Shown here piece after piece: positions 56,380 to 64,000 of a stretch of 64,000 bases of DNA. The stretch is from an uncultured Sphaerochaeta sp. (GTDB lineage: Bacteria > Spirochaetota > Spirochaetia > Sphaerochaetales > Sphaerochaetaceae). The stretch spans positions 372,001 to 436,000 of the forward strand of contig NZ_OY762555.1 of assembly GCF_963666015.1 (NCBI RefSeq). The letters run 5' to 3'. The stretch's first letter is position 1. Every line of letters starts with the position of its first letter. The translations under genes were made by a program, and so were the position numbers. Under the pieces are notes generated by a model that saw only the letters and a program-made list of their open reading frames with translations, was not told where the DNA came from and ran no database searches.

Positions 56380-56642
56380 TCTCGAAAGAACAGAAACAAG
56401 AAATCATCGCAAAGTATGGTGGTGATGAGAAGAACACTGGATCAACTCAGGCACAGATTGCTTTGTTGACCGCCAGAATCAACGACCTGCAGATTCACTT
56501 CAAGGCAAATCCTAAGGATCATGCTGGAACTAGAGGGTTGTTGCAGATGGTTGGACAACGCAGACGTCTTCTGAAGTATCTGCGCAACAACGACATCGAC
56601 GCCTACCGTGCGCTGATTGCAGACCTCGGTCTGAGAAAATAA
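56376..56642 (+). CDS. rpsO: 30S ribosomal protein S15
   Basis: The 88-residue protein matches S15: ATG then [56 protein letters not shown] and [10 protein letters not shown]. It binds 16S rRNA early in assembly. The ATGA overlap with ribF suggests coupled translation, and pnp follows as in many bacteria. Confidence 0.97.
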   Translation: MISKEQKQEIIAKYGGDEKNTGSTQAQIALLTARINDLQIHFKANPKDHAGTRGLLQMVGQRRRLLKYLRNNDIDAYRALIADLGLRK

Positions 56643-56674
56643 CGGTGATGTTTTCACGGTAATTTTGTGTGAAT

Positions 56675-56705
56675 GGCTCCGATGGCTTTTCAGGCTGTTG
56701 GAGCT
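56675..56705 (+). promoter_or_regulatory. hairpin in the rpsO-pnp gap
   Basis: GGCTCCGATGGC (56675-56686) pairs with GCTGTTGGAGCT (56694-56705) over 12 positions including several G-T pairs, loop of seven. It is followed by ATTTATATGATATAGT rather than a T run. In enterobacteria the same gap carries an RNase III site for PNPase autocontrol; a similar role is inferred. Confidence 0.5.
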
Positions 56706-56759
56706 ATTTATATGATATAGTAAAGAAGAACAAAAAGAACGAAGAAAGGAAAAAGTAAA

Positions 56760-58868
56760 ATGGAAGTTAAGAAAGTATCTGTACGGATTGGTAATTCCGA
56801 TCTGGTTTTTGAAACCGGGAAAATTGCCAAACAAGCCAATGGCTCCGTTTATGCCCATTATGAAGGGAGTGCGGTTATCGCAACGGTCTGCTGTGGCAAA
56901 CAACCCAATGAAGGCTTGGACTATGTACCACTCAGTGTTGAGTATAATGAAAAATATTATGCTGCAGGAAAGATCCCCGGTGGATTCCTTAAGAGGGAAG
57001 CCCGCCCCAAGGACAAGGAAATTCTCGTCAGCCGCTTGATCGACCGTCCGATGCGCCCCTTGTTCAACAAGGCCTTCGGTAGGGAAATCCAGATTGTCCC
57101 CACTGCTGTCTCCTCCGACATGAATAATACCCCTGATATCATTGCCATGAATGCAGCAAGTGCTGCAGTCACCATCAGTGATATTCCATTCGGTGGCCCT
57201 ATCGCTGCTGTACGCATTTCACTCCTTGATGGCAAGTATATTGTCAATCCAACTTTCAGTGAAATTGAAAAGAGCGAACTTGATATTGTAGTTGCTGGTA
57301 CCCGTGATGGGATTACCATGGTTGAAGGTGGTGCAAAAGAGGTAAGTGAAGAAGTGATGCTTGAGGCAATCGCAACTGCCCAGCCTTTCATTACCAAACT
57401 CTGTGATGCACAGCTTGAACTGCGTGCACTTGCAGGAAAAGAAAAACTCCCTATCATCGAGAGCACTGTGGACCTTTCCTGGCTTGAGCCTGTGAAAGCG
57501 TTTGCATATCCCCTGATCAAGAAAGCATCCTTTGTCAAGGGCAAGATGGAGCGATATGCTGCTCTTGCTGAGGTGCATGAACAGGTGAAGGAAAAGTTTG
57601 CTGAATTAATTGCCGAGGACGAGAACCGCCCAGGCCAGCTTGGCGGACTCTTCGAAGACCTCGAGTATGAGATTCTTCGCGCCTCCATCCTTAACGAAGG
57701 TGTTCGTACTGATGGCAGAAAGGTAGATGAAATTAGACCGATCACCTGTGAGGCTGGACTCTTGTCCAGAACCCATGGTTCAGCACTCTTCACCCGTGGA
57801 GAGACCCAGGCCTTGGCAGTGACCACGCTTGGCACCTCCAGTGATGAGCAGATGTTTGATACCATCGATGGTGAGAAATCCTTCAGTTCCTTCATGCTGC
57901 ACTACAACTTCCCTCCCTACAGTGTTGGTGAAACCGGAAGGCTCTCCACCGGTAGAAGAGAGATTGGGCATGGTCACCTTGCCCAGAGAGCTCTGGAGGC
58001 TATCATCCCATCCAAGGATGTATTCCCCTATACCATCCGTGTTGTCAGTGAGATCATGGAGTCCAATGGCTCCTCATCCATGGCTTCGGTGTGTGGTGGT
58101 TGTCTTTCACTGATGGATGCTGGTGTTCCTGTAAAGACTCCTGTAGCCGGTATTGCCATGGGCTTGATCACCGAAGGTGCTGATTACTCCAAATATGTAG
58201 TACTCAGTGACATTCTCGGCGAAGAAGACCATCTTGGCGATATGGACTTCAAGGTAACTGGATCACGTGAAGGTATCACCGCTTTCCAGATGGATATCAA
58301 GATTGCCGGTGTTACCCCTGAGATCATGAAGAAGGCGCTTGAACAGGCAAAGAAGGGAAGAATCCATATCCTGAACATCATGGAAGATACCCTGAAGACT
58401 CCTCGTGAGGAGATCAATGAGTATGCTCCCAAGATCCTGACCATGAAGGTTGACCTTGAGAAGATTGGAGCTGTCATTGGAACCGGTGGTAAGACGATCA
58501 AGGCAATTGCAAGCCAGAGTGGCGCAGAAGTAAATATTGCTGATGACGGGACCATTACCATATTCGGTAGGAATGCTGCTGCAGCGAAGCTTGCCAAGGA
58601 ATTGGTACAGTCCATCGTTGAGGAACCTGAGGTAGGAAGAATCTACCAGGGAACCGTAAAAAGAATCATGGACTTCGGTGCCTTTATCGAGATCTTGCCA
58701 GGCAAGGAAGGGCTCTGCCATATCTCCAAGCTTGCAAAGACTCGTGTCCAGAACGTCGAAGATGTACTCACTGTTGGTCAGTCCGTACCGGTGAAACTCA
58801 TCGAGATCGATCGTCAGGGTCGGTTGAACCTGAGTTACATCGATGCAATCGAAGGCAATACCAAATAA
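56760..58868 (+). CDS. pnp: polyribonucleotide nucleotidyltransferase (PNPase)
   Basis: Phosphorolytic 3'-5' exoribonuclease, 702 residues. Two RNase PH domains flank a helical linker: the first has [18 protein letters not shown] and [10 protein letters not shown], the second [16 protein letters not shown] and [17 protein letters not shown] domain ([15 protein letters not shown]) and an S1 domain ([18 protein letters not shown]) end the protein. AAGGAAA precedes the ATG. Confidence 0.97.
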   Translation: MEVKKVSVRIGNSDLVFETGKIAKQANGSVYAHYEGSAVIATVCCGKQPNEGLDYVPLSVEYNEKYYAAGKIPGGFLKREARPKDKEILVSRLIDRPMRPLFNKAFGREIQIVPTAVSSDMNNTPDIIAMNAASAAVTISDIPFGGPIAAVRISLLDGKYIVNPTFSEIEKSELDIVVAGTRDGITMVEGGAKEVSEEVMLEAIATAQPFITKLCDAQLELRALAGKEKLPIIESTVDLSWLEPVKAFAYPLIKKASFVKGKMERYAALAEVHEQVKEKFAELIAEDENRPGQLGGLFEDLEYEILRASILNEGVRTDGRKVDEIRPITCEAGLLSRTHGSALFTRGETQALAVTTLGTSSDEQMFDTIDGEKSFSSFMLHYNFPPYSVGETGRLSTGRREIGHGHLAQRALEAIIPSKDVFPYTIRVVSEIMESNGSSSMASVCGGCLSLMDAGVPVKTPVAGIAMGLITEGADYSKYVVLSDILGEEDHLGDMDFKVTGSREGITAFQMDIKIAGVTPEIMKKALEQAKKGRIHILNIMEDTLKTPREEINEYAPKILTMKVDLEKIGAVIGTGGKTIKAIASQSGAEVNIADDGTITIFGRNAAAAKLAKELVQSIVEEPEVGRIYQGTVKRIMDFGAFIEILPGKEGLCHISKLAKTRVQNVEDVLTVGQSVPVKLIEIDRQGRLNLSYIDAIEGNTK

Positions 58869-58869
58869 C

Positions 58870-59319
58870 ATGGAGAGCCATTCGATTCCGGTAAAGGTCA
58901 AGAAGCTCAATGAGCACGCTCTCCTTCCCGTATATGGGACGGAGAGAAGTGCAGGTGCTGATCTTTCAGCCTGCCTGGAGGAGGACTTACTCCTGAAGGC
59001 AGGTTCCTATGCAAAGATTCCCACCGGATTGAGTATTCAGGTTCCTCCTGGGTATGAGGCACAGGTCAGGCCAAGAAGTGGGCTTGCTGCCAAACATGGG
59101 ATCTCTGTTCTCAACAGTCCTGGTACCATCGATAGTGATTATCGTGGAGAGGTGGCTGTCCTCTTGGTCAACCATGGGGAGAAGGACGTGGTCATCCATA
59201 CAGGAGACCGTATCGCACAGATGGTTATCGCACGGTGTGAACAAGCCTCCTTTTTACCGACTATGGAGCTTGATGCTACAGAACGCGGAAGTGGAGGTTT
59301 TGGTTCAACGGGAGTATAA
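58870..59319 (+). CDS. dut: dUTP diphosphatase
   Basis: Trimeric enzyme hydrolysing dUTP to dUMP. The 149-residue protein has all five motifs: AGADLSA, RPRSGLA, the Asp-containing NSPGTIDSDYRGE, GDRIAQMVIA and the C-terminal RGSGGFGSTG. The ATG at 58870 follows the pnp stop by one base. Confidence 0.96.
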   Translation: MESHSIPVKVKKLNEHALLPVYGTERSAGADLSACLEEDLLLKAGSYAKIPTGLSIQVPPGYEAQVRPRSGLAAKHGISVLNSPGTIDSDYRGEVAVLLVNHGEKDVVIHTGDRIAQMVIARCEQASFLPTMELDATERGSGGFGSTGV

Positions 59320-59321
59320 CG

Positions 59322-60572
59322 TTGAAGCAAGGTGCACGATTCAGCTTAGTATATCGCCACATAGGAAGGGAGTACCTCCTTTCCTTTATTGTGGCGTTCT
59401 TTTTTTTCTTTTTCATCTTCTTTATCAACCAGATTCTTCTCATTGCCCAGCGGATACTCCTCAAGCAGGTTGATTATTTCTCGGTTTTCCAACTGGTAAT
59501 GCTCTCTATCCCACAGTTTTTGCTCTACACTTTCCCGTTCTCCAGCCTCACTGCTTCAAGCATGGTTATCGGTGACCTCTCGGGTAACAACGAAATCCTT
59601 GCAATCCGCAGTAGTGGGATATCATTGAAACATGTGTTTCTTCCCATCATCCTCATCTCCCTGGTCTTCTCATTCATGACATTCCTTACAGCAGACAAGG
59701 CGCTTCCTTGGAGTACCAAGAAGTATCGTGAACTCTACAGCGGTCTTATGAGAGAGCTTCCTACCTTGGAACTTGCCAGCAACTCTACAAATACGATAGG
59801 CAACAAGGTCTTGGTCAACAAGGAAGTGGTTGGAAATACTGTACATGATATCGTTTTGTTTGAAACCTCCAATGATCGAACCGGTCAGATTCTCAGTGCC
59901 CCGACGGCTGAGGTAACCCTTTATGATCTGAATGCATTCATTTACCAACTTGAAATGGACAATCCCTTGATGCTCAGAAATGATGTGGAAGGTGGATGGG
60001 CTCTCTCCAAAGCGGATAGTGCGAGATTCTTTCTCAATTTCTCAGGACAGATAGCCAGTCTTGCCTCAGCCCTTCCTTCTCAGTTGTCAGTCAGGGAACT
60101 ACAGGAAAACATTGCCATACATCGAACTGCCCTTGAAGAGGAAACAGTTCGCCATGAAGAAAAGCTTCAAAAAGCTCGGTTGCAGCTTGCCACACTGATG
60201 CAACAAGCATCTGTTTCCCCTGAGAGGATTGAGGAAGCTGAAGAGGAAGTAAGAGCGCTTGAGGAGAAAACCCCTATTAATTTTTACTACCAGTACTATA
60301 GGGCGGAACTCCATAAGAAATTTGCACTCAGTGCTGCTTGTTTCATGTTGGTTTTTCTCACCTTCTCACTCTCTTTCTTCAAGGTAAAGCATGGCCGGCT
60401 TATCGGATTTGGTATGTCCATGCTGGTAGCAGTACTCTACTGGTATCTTCTCTTCTTCTCACAAATGCAGATTTTCAAGTTCCCCATAAACCCAGGATTC
60501 CTGATCTGGATACCCAACGTATTGATGTTCTTTAGCGGCATCCTGATCATGTTGTTTGCGAGGCGTCTATGA
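59322..60572 (+). CDS. LptF/LptG-family permease with coiled-coil insert
   Basis: Inner-membrane YjgP/YjgQ-family protein (416 residues) with three N-terminal helices, a periplasmic beta domain and three C-terminal helices. The family sequence FPFSSLTASSMVIGDLSGNNEILAIRSSGIS is seen in parts (GNNEILAIRSSG). Residues 253-318 form a charged coiled coil (LEEETVRHEEKLQKARLQL and beyond) that normal LptF lacks, making it about 50 residues longer. A TTG start eight bases after GGGAG is used. It pairs with the next gene, overlapping by four bases. Confidence 0.85.
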   Translation: MKQGARFSLVYRHIGREYLLSFIVAFFFFFFIFFINQILLIAQRILLKQVDYFSVFQLVMLSIPQFLLYTFPFSSLTASSMVIGDLSGNNEILAIRSSGISLKHVFLPIILISLVFSFMTFLTADKALPWSTKKYRELYSGLMRELPTLELASNSTNTIGNKVLVNKEVVGNTVHDIVLFETSNDRTGQILSAPTAEVTLYDLNAFIYQLEMDNPLMLRNDVEGGWALSKADSARFFLNFSGQIASLASALPSQLSVRELQENIAIHRTALEEETVRHEEKLQKARLQLATLMQQASVSPERIEEAEEEVRALEEKTPINFYYQYYRAELHKKFALSAACFMLVFLTFSLSFFKVKHGRLIGFGMSMLVAVLYWYLLFFSQMQIFKFPINPGFLIWIPNVLMFFSGILIMLFARRL

Positions 60573-61654
60573 AGCTGCATGACCGCTATGTTGCCCGTTC
60601 AATTACTGTTGTCGCTTTACTCGCCTTGGTATTATGTACCCTTATGCTGCTTAGTGTTGACTTATTCAGCAATCTTGATGGGTATCTCACGAACGAGGTA
60701 GAACCATTTACCATCCTGACTTTGACCTTGTTGTATACTCCCCAAGCTGTACTCTTTGCACTTGGACCCTCCCTCTTATTCTCAGCCACATATTTCCTCT
60801 CACAATTGCAGGCCAATAATGAGTATATCTGCTTGCTGGGAAGTGGGCTGAGTTATCGCAGGATTATCACCCCCATCCTCGTGCTTGGAATTCTGTTCAG
60901 CCTTCTGGAGTTTGGTTTTGGAGAGTATGTCTTCATACCAGCTGAGAGAACACGTGAGATGAAACAAGATGAGCTGTTCGGATTACGCAGTACCTATGAC
61001 AATAGAAATATTACATTGCGTGACCCAGATGGCAATTATGTAGTACATGCAAAACAGTATAGTGATGAACAGAACCGATTGGCCCAGGTGCTTTTGGTCC
61101 TGCTTGATGATGCAGGGGCAATGAAGGCAAGGGTTGACGCAGCCTGGGCATTTTGGGAAGAGGAGAGAGAAACGTGGAGGATGGAGCGTGTCAGATTCCA
61201 ACAGATTGATGGAGATGGTTTGGTCGTTGAGTCAAGAGAAGTAGGGGAGCTGCAACTTGATGAGTTCACTCTTGCCCCTTCCTATTTCAGGAATCTGAGC
61301 AATGACATCACCACCATGGAGCTTGCAACAGCGGTTGATTACCTGAGACGCATGCACGTGCTCGATCCATCCCGATATCCTGAGCTTGCCACCGATTTCA
61401 CCAAGCGATTGCTTGAGCACCTCAATCCACTTATCCTGTTGTTCATTGCCTGCACCATCAGCTACCGGTATAAGAAGAACGTTCTGCTTTTCAGCATCAT
61501 TACCAGCCTCTCTATTGCCGTGATATACTTTGTGGTACAGATGGTCACCATCATCATGGCAAAACAGGGTGTTATCGCTCCCATTTGGGGTATGGCAATC
61601 CCGATGATTGTGATAGTATGCATAGCACTGGCAGAAAGAGCTGTATTACGTTAG
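60569..61654 (+). CDS. LptG/LptF-family permease
   Basis: Second YjgP/YjgQ protein (361 residues), with the same plan: helices near residues 10-30, 50-75 and 95-120, a periplasmic domain and three helices at the end. ANNEYICLLGSGLSYRRI is the family signature. In LPS-bearing bacteria the pair forms the LptB2FG extractor with an ATPase. The spirochaete substrate could be LPS or another glycolipid. No lptB, lptC or lptA is in view. Confidence 0.85.
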   Translation: MKLHDRYVARSITVVALLALVLCTLMLLSVDLFSNLDGYLTNEVEPFTILTLTLLYTPQAVLFALGPSLLFSATYFLSQLQANNEYICLLGSGLSYRRIITPILVLGILFSLLEFGFGEYVFIPAERTREMKQDELFGLRSTYDNRNITLRDPDGNYVVHAKQYSDEQNRLAQVLLVLLDDAGAMKARVDAAWAFWEEERETWRMERVRFQQIDGDGLVVESREVGELQLDEFTLAPSYFRNLSNDITTMELATAVDYLRRMHVLDPSRYPELATDFTKRLLEHLNPLILLFIACTISYRYKKNVLLFSIITSLSIAVIYFVVQMVTIIMAKQGVIAPIWGMAIPMIVIVCIALAERAVLR

Positions 61655-61663
61655 GGGATTTGT

Positions 61664-62785
61664 ATGGCAATATTTCGAACTATCCATCAGGATACCAGCA
61701 GCAATGCTCGCTTGGGTATCCTTTCACTTGGCCACGGAGAAGTGGAGACACCGGTATTCATGCCTGTAGGCACCAAGGGAACAGTGAAAGCAATGTTCCA
61801 CGAGGATGTCAAGAAAATCGGATACAAGCTTATCCTTGGCAACACCTACCACCTTTATCTCAAACCAGGACTAGAGGTGCTATCCCAGTTTGGTGGACTA
61901 CATAATTTCTCACACTGGGATGGTAATTTGCTCACCGATAGTGGCGGTTTCCAAGTATTCAGCCTCTCAGGACTCAGAAAAATTGGAGACAAGGGCGTAA
62001 CCTTCCAAAGCCATATAGACGGTTCTAAACATATTTTCACACCAGAGAATGTAGTGGATACACAGAAAGTAATCGGTAGTGACATTGCCATGTGCCTTGA
62101 TGTATGCACTCCTCCAGATATCAATCACCGAGCCGCCACTGAAGCGATGAATATCACCCATGCTTGGGCTAAACGTGCTATTGAACATCGCAAGATGCTG
62201 GGAGCTGAATTCAAGGGCAACCTATTTGGCATAGTCCAGGGCAACTTCTATGAGGACCTGCGCAAGCAGAGTGCTGAATTCTTCAATGAGATGGATTTCC
62301 CTGGGATTGCCATCGGTGGGCTCTCGGTAGGTGAGAGTAGAGAACAGTTCTCCCACTATCTTGGGTATACTGCTGAATTGGTAACCAAGGAGAAACCAAG
62401 ATACGTCATGGGTATTGGCAGCCCAGACTATATCCTGGAAGCAGTGGAAAACGGTATTGATATGTTCGATTGCGTCCTTGCAACTCGTATGGCACGCAAT
62501 GGTGGCATTTTTACCGATGACGGTGTCATTACACTCAAGAAGACAATCCATAAATTCGATCATGGCCCACTTGAAGAGGGCTGTACCTGCAGGGCATGTA
62601 CACAGTATAGCCGAGCGTACATGCATCATCTTATCAAGACCGGCGAGATGCTTGGAGGCATGCTGGCTACGGAACACAACCTAACCTACTTCTACCGACT
62701 GATGGAACGTGTCCGTCAGGCTATCAGGGAAAATCGATTTGCTTCCTTTAAAAGGGAATACCTTGCAAGATTCTACGCAAAGTAG
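61664..62785 (+). CDS. tgt: queuine tRNA-ribosyltransferase
   Basis: Exchanges guanine 34 for preQ1 in tRNAs with GUN anticodons. The 373-residue enzyme has LTDSGGFQVFSLS with an active-site Asp, GIVQGNFYEDLR, IGGLSVGE, the catalytic Asp in FDCVLATRMARNG, and the zinc site CTCRACTQYSRAYMHHL. It acts upstream of QueA, whose gene is at 37.1 kb. It overlaps murJ by 23 bp. Confidence 0.97.
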   Translation: MAIFRTIHQDTSSNARLGILSLGHGEVETPVFMPVGTKGTVKAMFHEDVKKIGYKLILGNTYHLYLKPGLEVLSQFGGLHNFSHWDGNLLTDSGGFQVFSLSGLRKIGDKGVTFQSHIDGSKHIFTPENVVDTQKVIGSDIAMCLDVCTPPDINHRAATEAMNITHAWAKRAIEHRKMLGAEFKGNLFGIVQGNFYEDLRKQSAEFFNEMDFPGIAIGGLSVGESREQFSHYLGYTAELVTKEKPRYVMGIGSPDYILEAVENGIDMFDCVLATRMARNGGIFTDDGVITLKKTIHKFDHGPLEEGCTCRACTQYSRAYMHHLIKTGEMLGGMLATEHNLTYFYRLMERVRQAIRENRFASFKREYLARFYAK

Positions 62786-64000
62786 CAAGACAGCCAAAAG
62801 CAGTTTTGCCATCATGATCTGCACGATTGCAAGCAGACTGCTCGGGATTGTGAAAGCTCGTGTACTCTCCTCGGTCTTTGGAGCGAGTGGGGTGGCAGAT
62901 GTGATCAACTTCACATTCAACATCCCCAACAATTTCCGAAAACTCTTTGCTGAAGGGGCCGTCAACTCTGCACTCATTCCTGCTTTCTCCAGCCTACTTG
63001 GATTAGGGAAGAAGCGGAGCTCTCTTCATCTCTTCAGCTTGCTTTGCACCTACCAGATCATTCTTCTTATTCCCTTGGTATTGCTCTCCTATTTCTTTGG
63101 TGAAGAGTTCATTTCCCTTATCAGTGACTTTGACAGTGCCCAGGTTGCCTTGGGCTCAAAACTACTTCCTTTCTTTATGGTCTATCTGGCAGCAATCAGC
63201 ATGGCGGCAATCTTCAATGGGGTATTGCAATCTCATCACAACTTCCTCCATGCCTATCTTTCCCCGTTGCTTTTCTCGCTCTCAGTTATTTTTGGGGTAC
63301 AGTATCTCACTCCTTACCTTGGGGCGATGAGTATGGCTTGGGCTACATTGGCAGGAGGATTGCTGCAAGGTTCCTACTCCTACCTTATGCTCAGACGCTA
63401 CGGCTACCGATTGAAACCAGCAATAAGACAGGCAGATACCCCCTTGAAACCAGTCATTGGGGCATGGTCCTTGGTTGTGCTCGGCATGGGAATGCAGGTT
63501 GTCACGCAGTTGGTGACCTATCACTTTGCCTCCACCTTGAGCGAAGGAAGTGTAACAGCCTTCGCAAATGCAACGATCTTTTACCAGACGCCTTACGGAG
63601 TCTTCTTCAATGCAATCAGTGCAGTAAGCCTGCCCTTGCTTAGTCGCTCCTATGCTCTGGGGCAGAGGCAAGAGATGCAAAAACATACTCGTCTGAGCAT
63701 TATTCAACTAACCAGTCTCCTGCTTCCCAGTGGAATTATTCTCTTCTTCCTTAGCCAGGAGAGTGTCAGTGTGGTGTTGCAGACCGGTAATTACACGCTT
63801 GCTGATGCCCAACTGACCGCATTGGCTCTTCGACCCTTCCTGTTGTTCATGGTAACCACCAGCTGGTATGCAATGCTGCTTCGTCTGGGCTATAGTGCAA
63901 ACCGCTATGCACTGATGACCAAGATTACCTTTTTTCAGAACATAGTGGACATCCTTCTCATGTGGGTCTTCATCTCGCTGGGGTGGGGGATCATATCACT
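62763..64000 (+). CDS. murJ: lipid II flippase MurJ (MviN), 5' part
   Basis: The frame runs off the right edge after about 412 codons, so the product is partial. It starts LQDSTQSSKTAKSSFAIM and continues TIASRLLGIVKARVLSSVFGASGVADVINF, then NIPNNFRKLFAEGAVNSALIPAFSS, the family signature. Many hydrophobic helices follow. The TTG at 62763 with AAAGGGA six bases upstream is proposed, because the first ATG (62814) would cut into helix 1. It flips lipid II for cell-wall synthesis. Confidence 0.85.
   Translation, partial: MQDSTQSSKTAKSSFAIMICTIASRLLGIVKARVLSSVFGASGVADVINFTFNIPNNFRKLFAEGAVNSALIPAFSSLLGLGKKRSSLHLFSLLCTYQIILLIPLVLLSYFFGEEFISLISDFDSAQVALGSKLLPFFMVYLAAISMAAIFNGVLQSHHNFLHAYLSPLLFSLSVIFGVQYLTPYLGAMSMAWATLAGGLLQGSYSYLMLRRYGYRLKPAIRQADTPLKPVIGAWSLVVLGMGMQVVTQLVTYHFASTLSEGSVTAFANATIFYQTPYGVFFNAISAVSLPLLSRSYALGQRQEMQKHTRLSIIQLTSLLLPSGIILFFLSQESVSVVLQTGNYTLADAQLTALALRPFLLFMVTTSWYAMLLRLGYSANRYALMTKITFFQNIVDILLMWVFISLGWGIIS

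Noticed and set aside
56957..57895. 312-codon antisense open frame in pnp
   Set aside because: Low-complexity Ser-rich shadow of a certain gene.

Overview
The window looks like a chromosomal segment of a free-living, fermentative spirochaete, most probably close to Sphaerochaeta. This is an inference from protein character: a long TamB directly upstream of BamA, ABC binding proteins whose signal peptide ends in an FAGGATE-type sequence without a lipobox cysteine, spirochaete-like housekeeping proteins and mid-range GC. No rRNA or tRNA gene is present to confirm it. Most of the window is dense housekeeping sequence in short operons with overlapping start and stop codons.

Layout. 1-4.1 kb: glycolytic gap-pgk-tpiA with secG, then a small flavodoxin-like gene. 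4.1-7.0 kb: parvulin chaperone, nusB, map and a phosphoribosyltransferase. 7.0-13.3 kb: an accessory uptake cluster holding an unknown membrane-anchored protein, a divergent DUF624 protein, a UgpBAE-type ABC importer, a glycerophosphodiesterase and an exported metallo-beta-lactamase-fold protein. 13.27-15.19 kb: a complete group II intron on the minus strand, inserted exactly behind the terminator hairpin of a lipoprotein gene that is paired with an outer-membrane barrel gene. 17.1-20.2 kb: folD, miaB and a Sir2 deacylase with a young C-terminal repeat. 20.24-20.61 kb: tmRNA. 20.8-27.9 kb: sbcDC, a CPBP protease, a Ca2+/Na+ exchanger and a phosphoesterase. 27.9-29.9 kb: an orphan tyrosine recombinase flanked by palindromes and by a 330-bp stretch of 13% GC. 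29.9-34.1 kb: smpB, a membrane protein with a degenerate FGE-like domain, lepB and hemW. 34.2-38.7 kb: yebC-ruvCAB-queA and convergent tmk. 38.9-49.4 kb: tamB-bamA-mutS-comF. 49.4-59.3 kb: rimP-nusA-infB-rbfA-truB-ribF-rpsO-pnp-dut, led by a clear promoter and an early terminator-like hairpin. 59.3-64 kb: an LptF/LptG pair, tgt and the start of murJ, which runs off the end.

How the genes work together. The largest theme is the translation and RNA block (NusA, IF-2, RbfA, TruB, S15, PNPase), joined elsewhere by NusB, MiaB, QueA, Tgt and the tmRNA-SmpB rescue pair. Envelope building is covered by SecG, signal peptidase I, the parvulin, TamB/BamA, LptF/G and MurJ. Repair is covered by SbcCD, RuvABC and MutS.

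I did not find a clear new multi-gene defence or mobile system. The best leads are the recombinase with its palindromes and AT-rich flank, the group II intron insertion, the rimP leader attenuator, a zinc ribbon appended to NusA, a dTMP kinase without the P-loop lysine, and the ugp cluster with extra genes.
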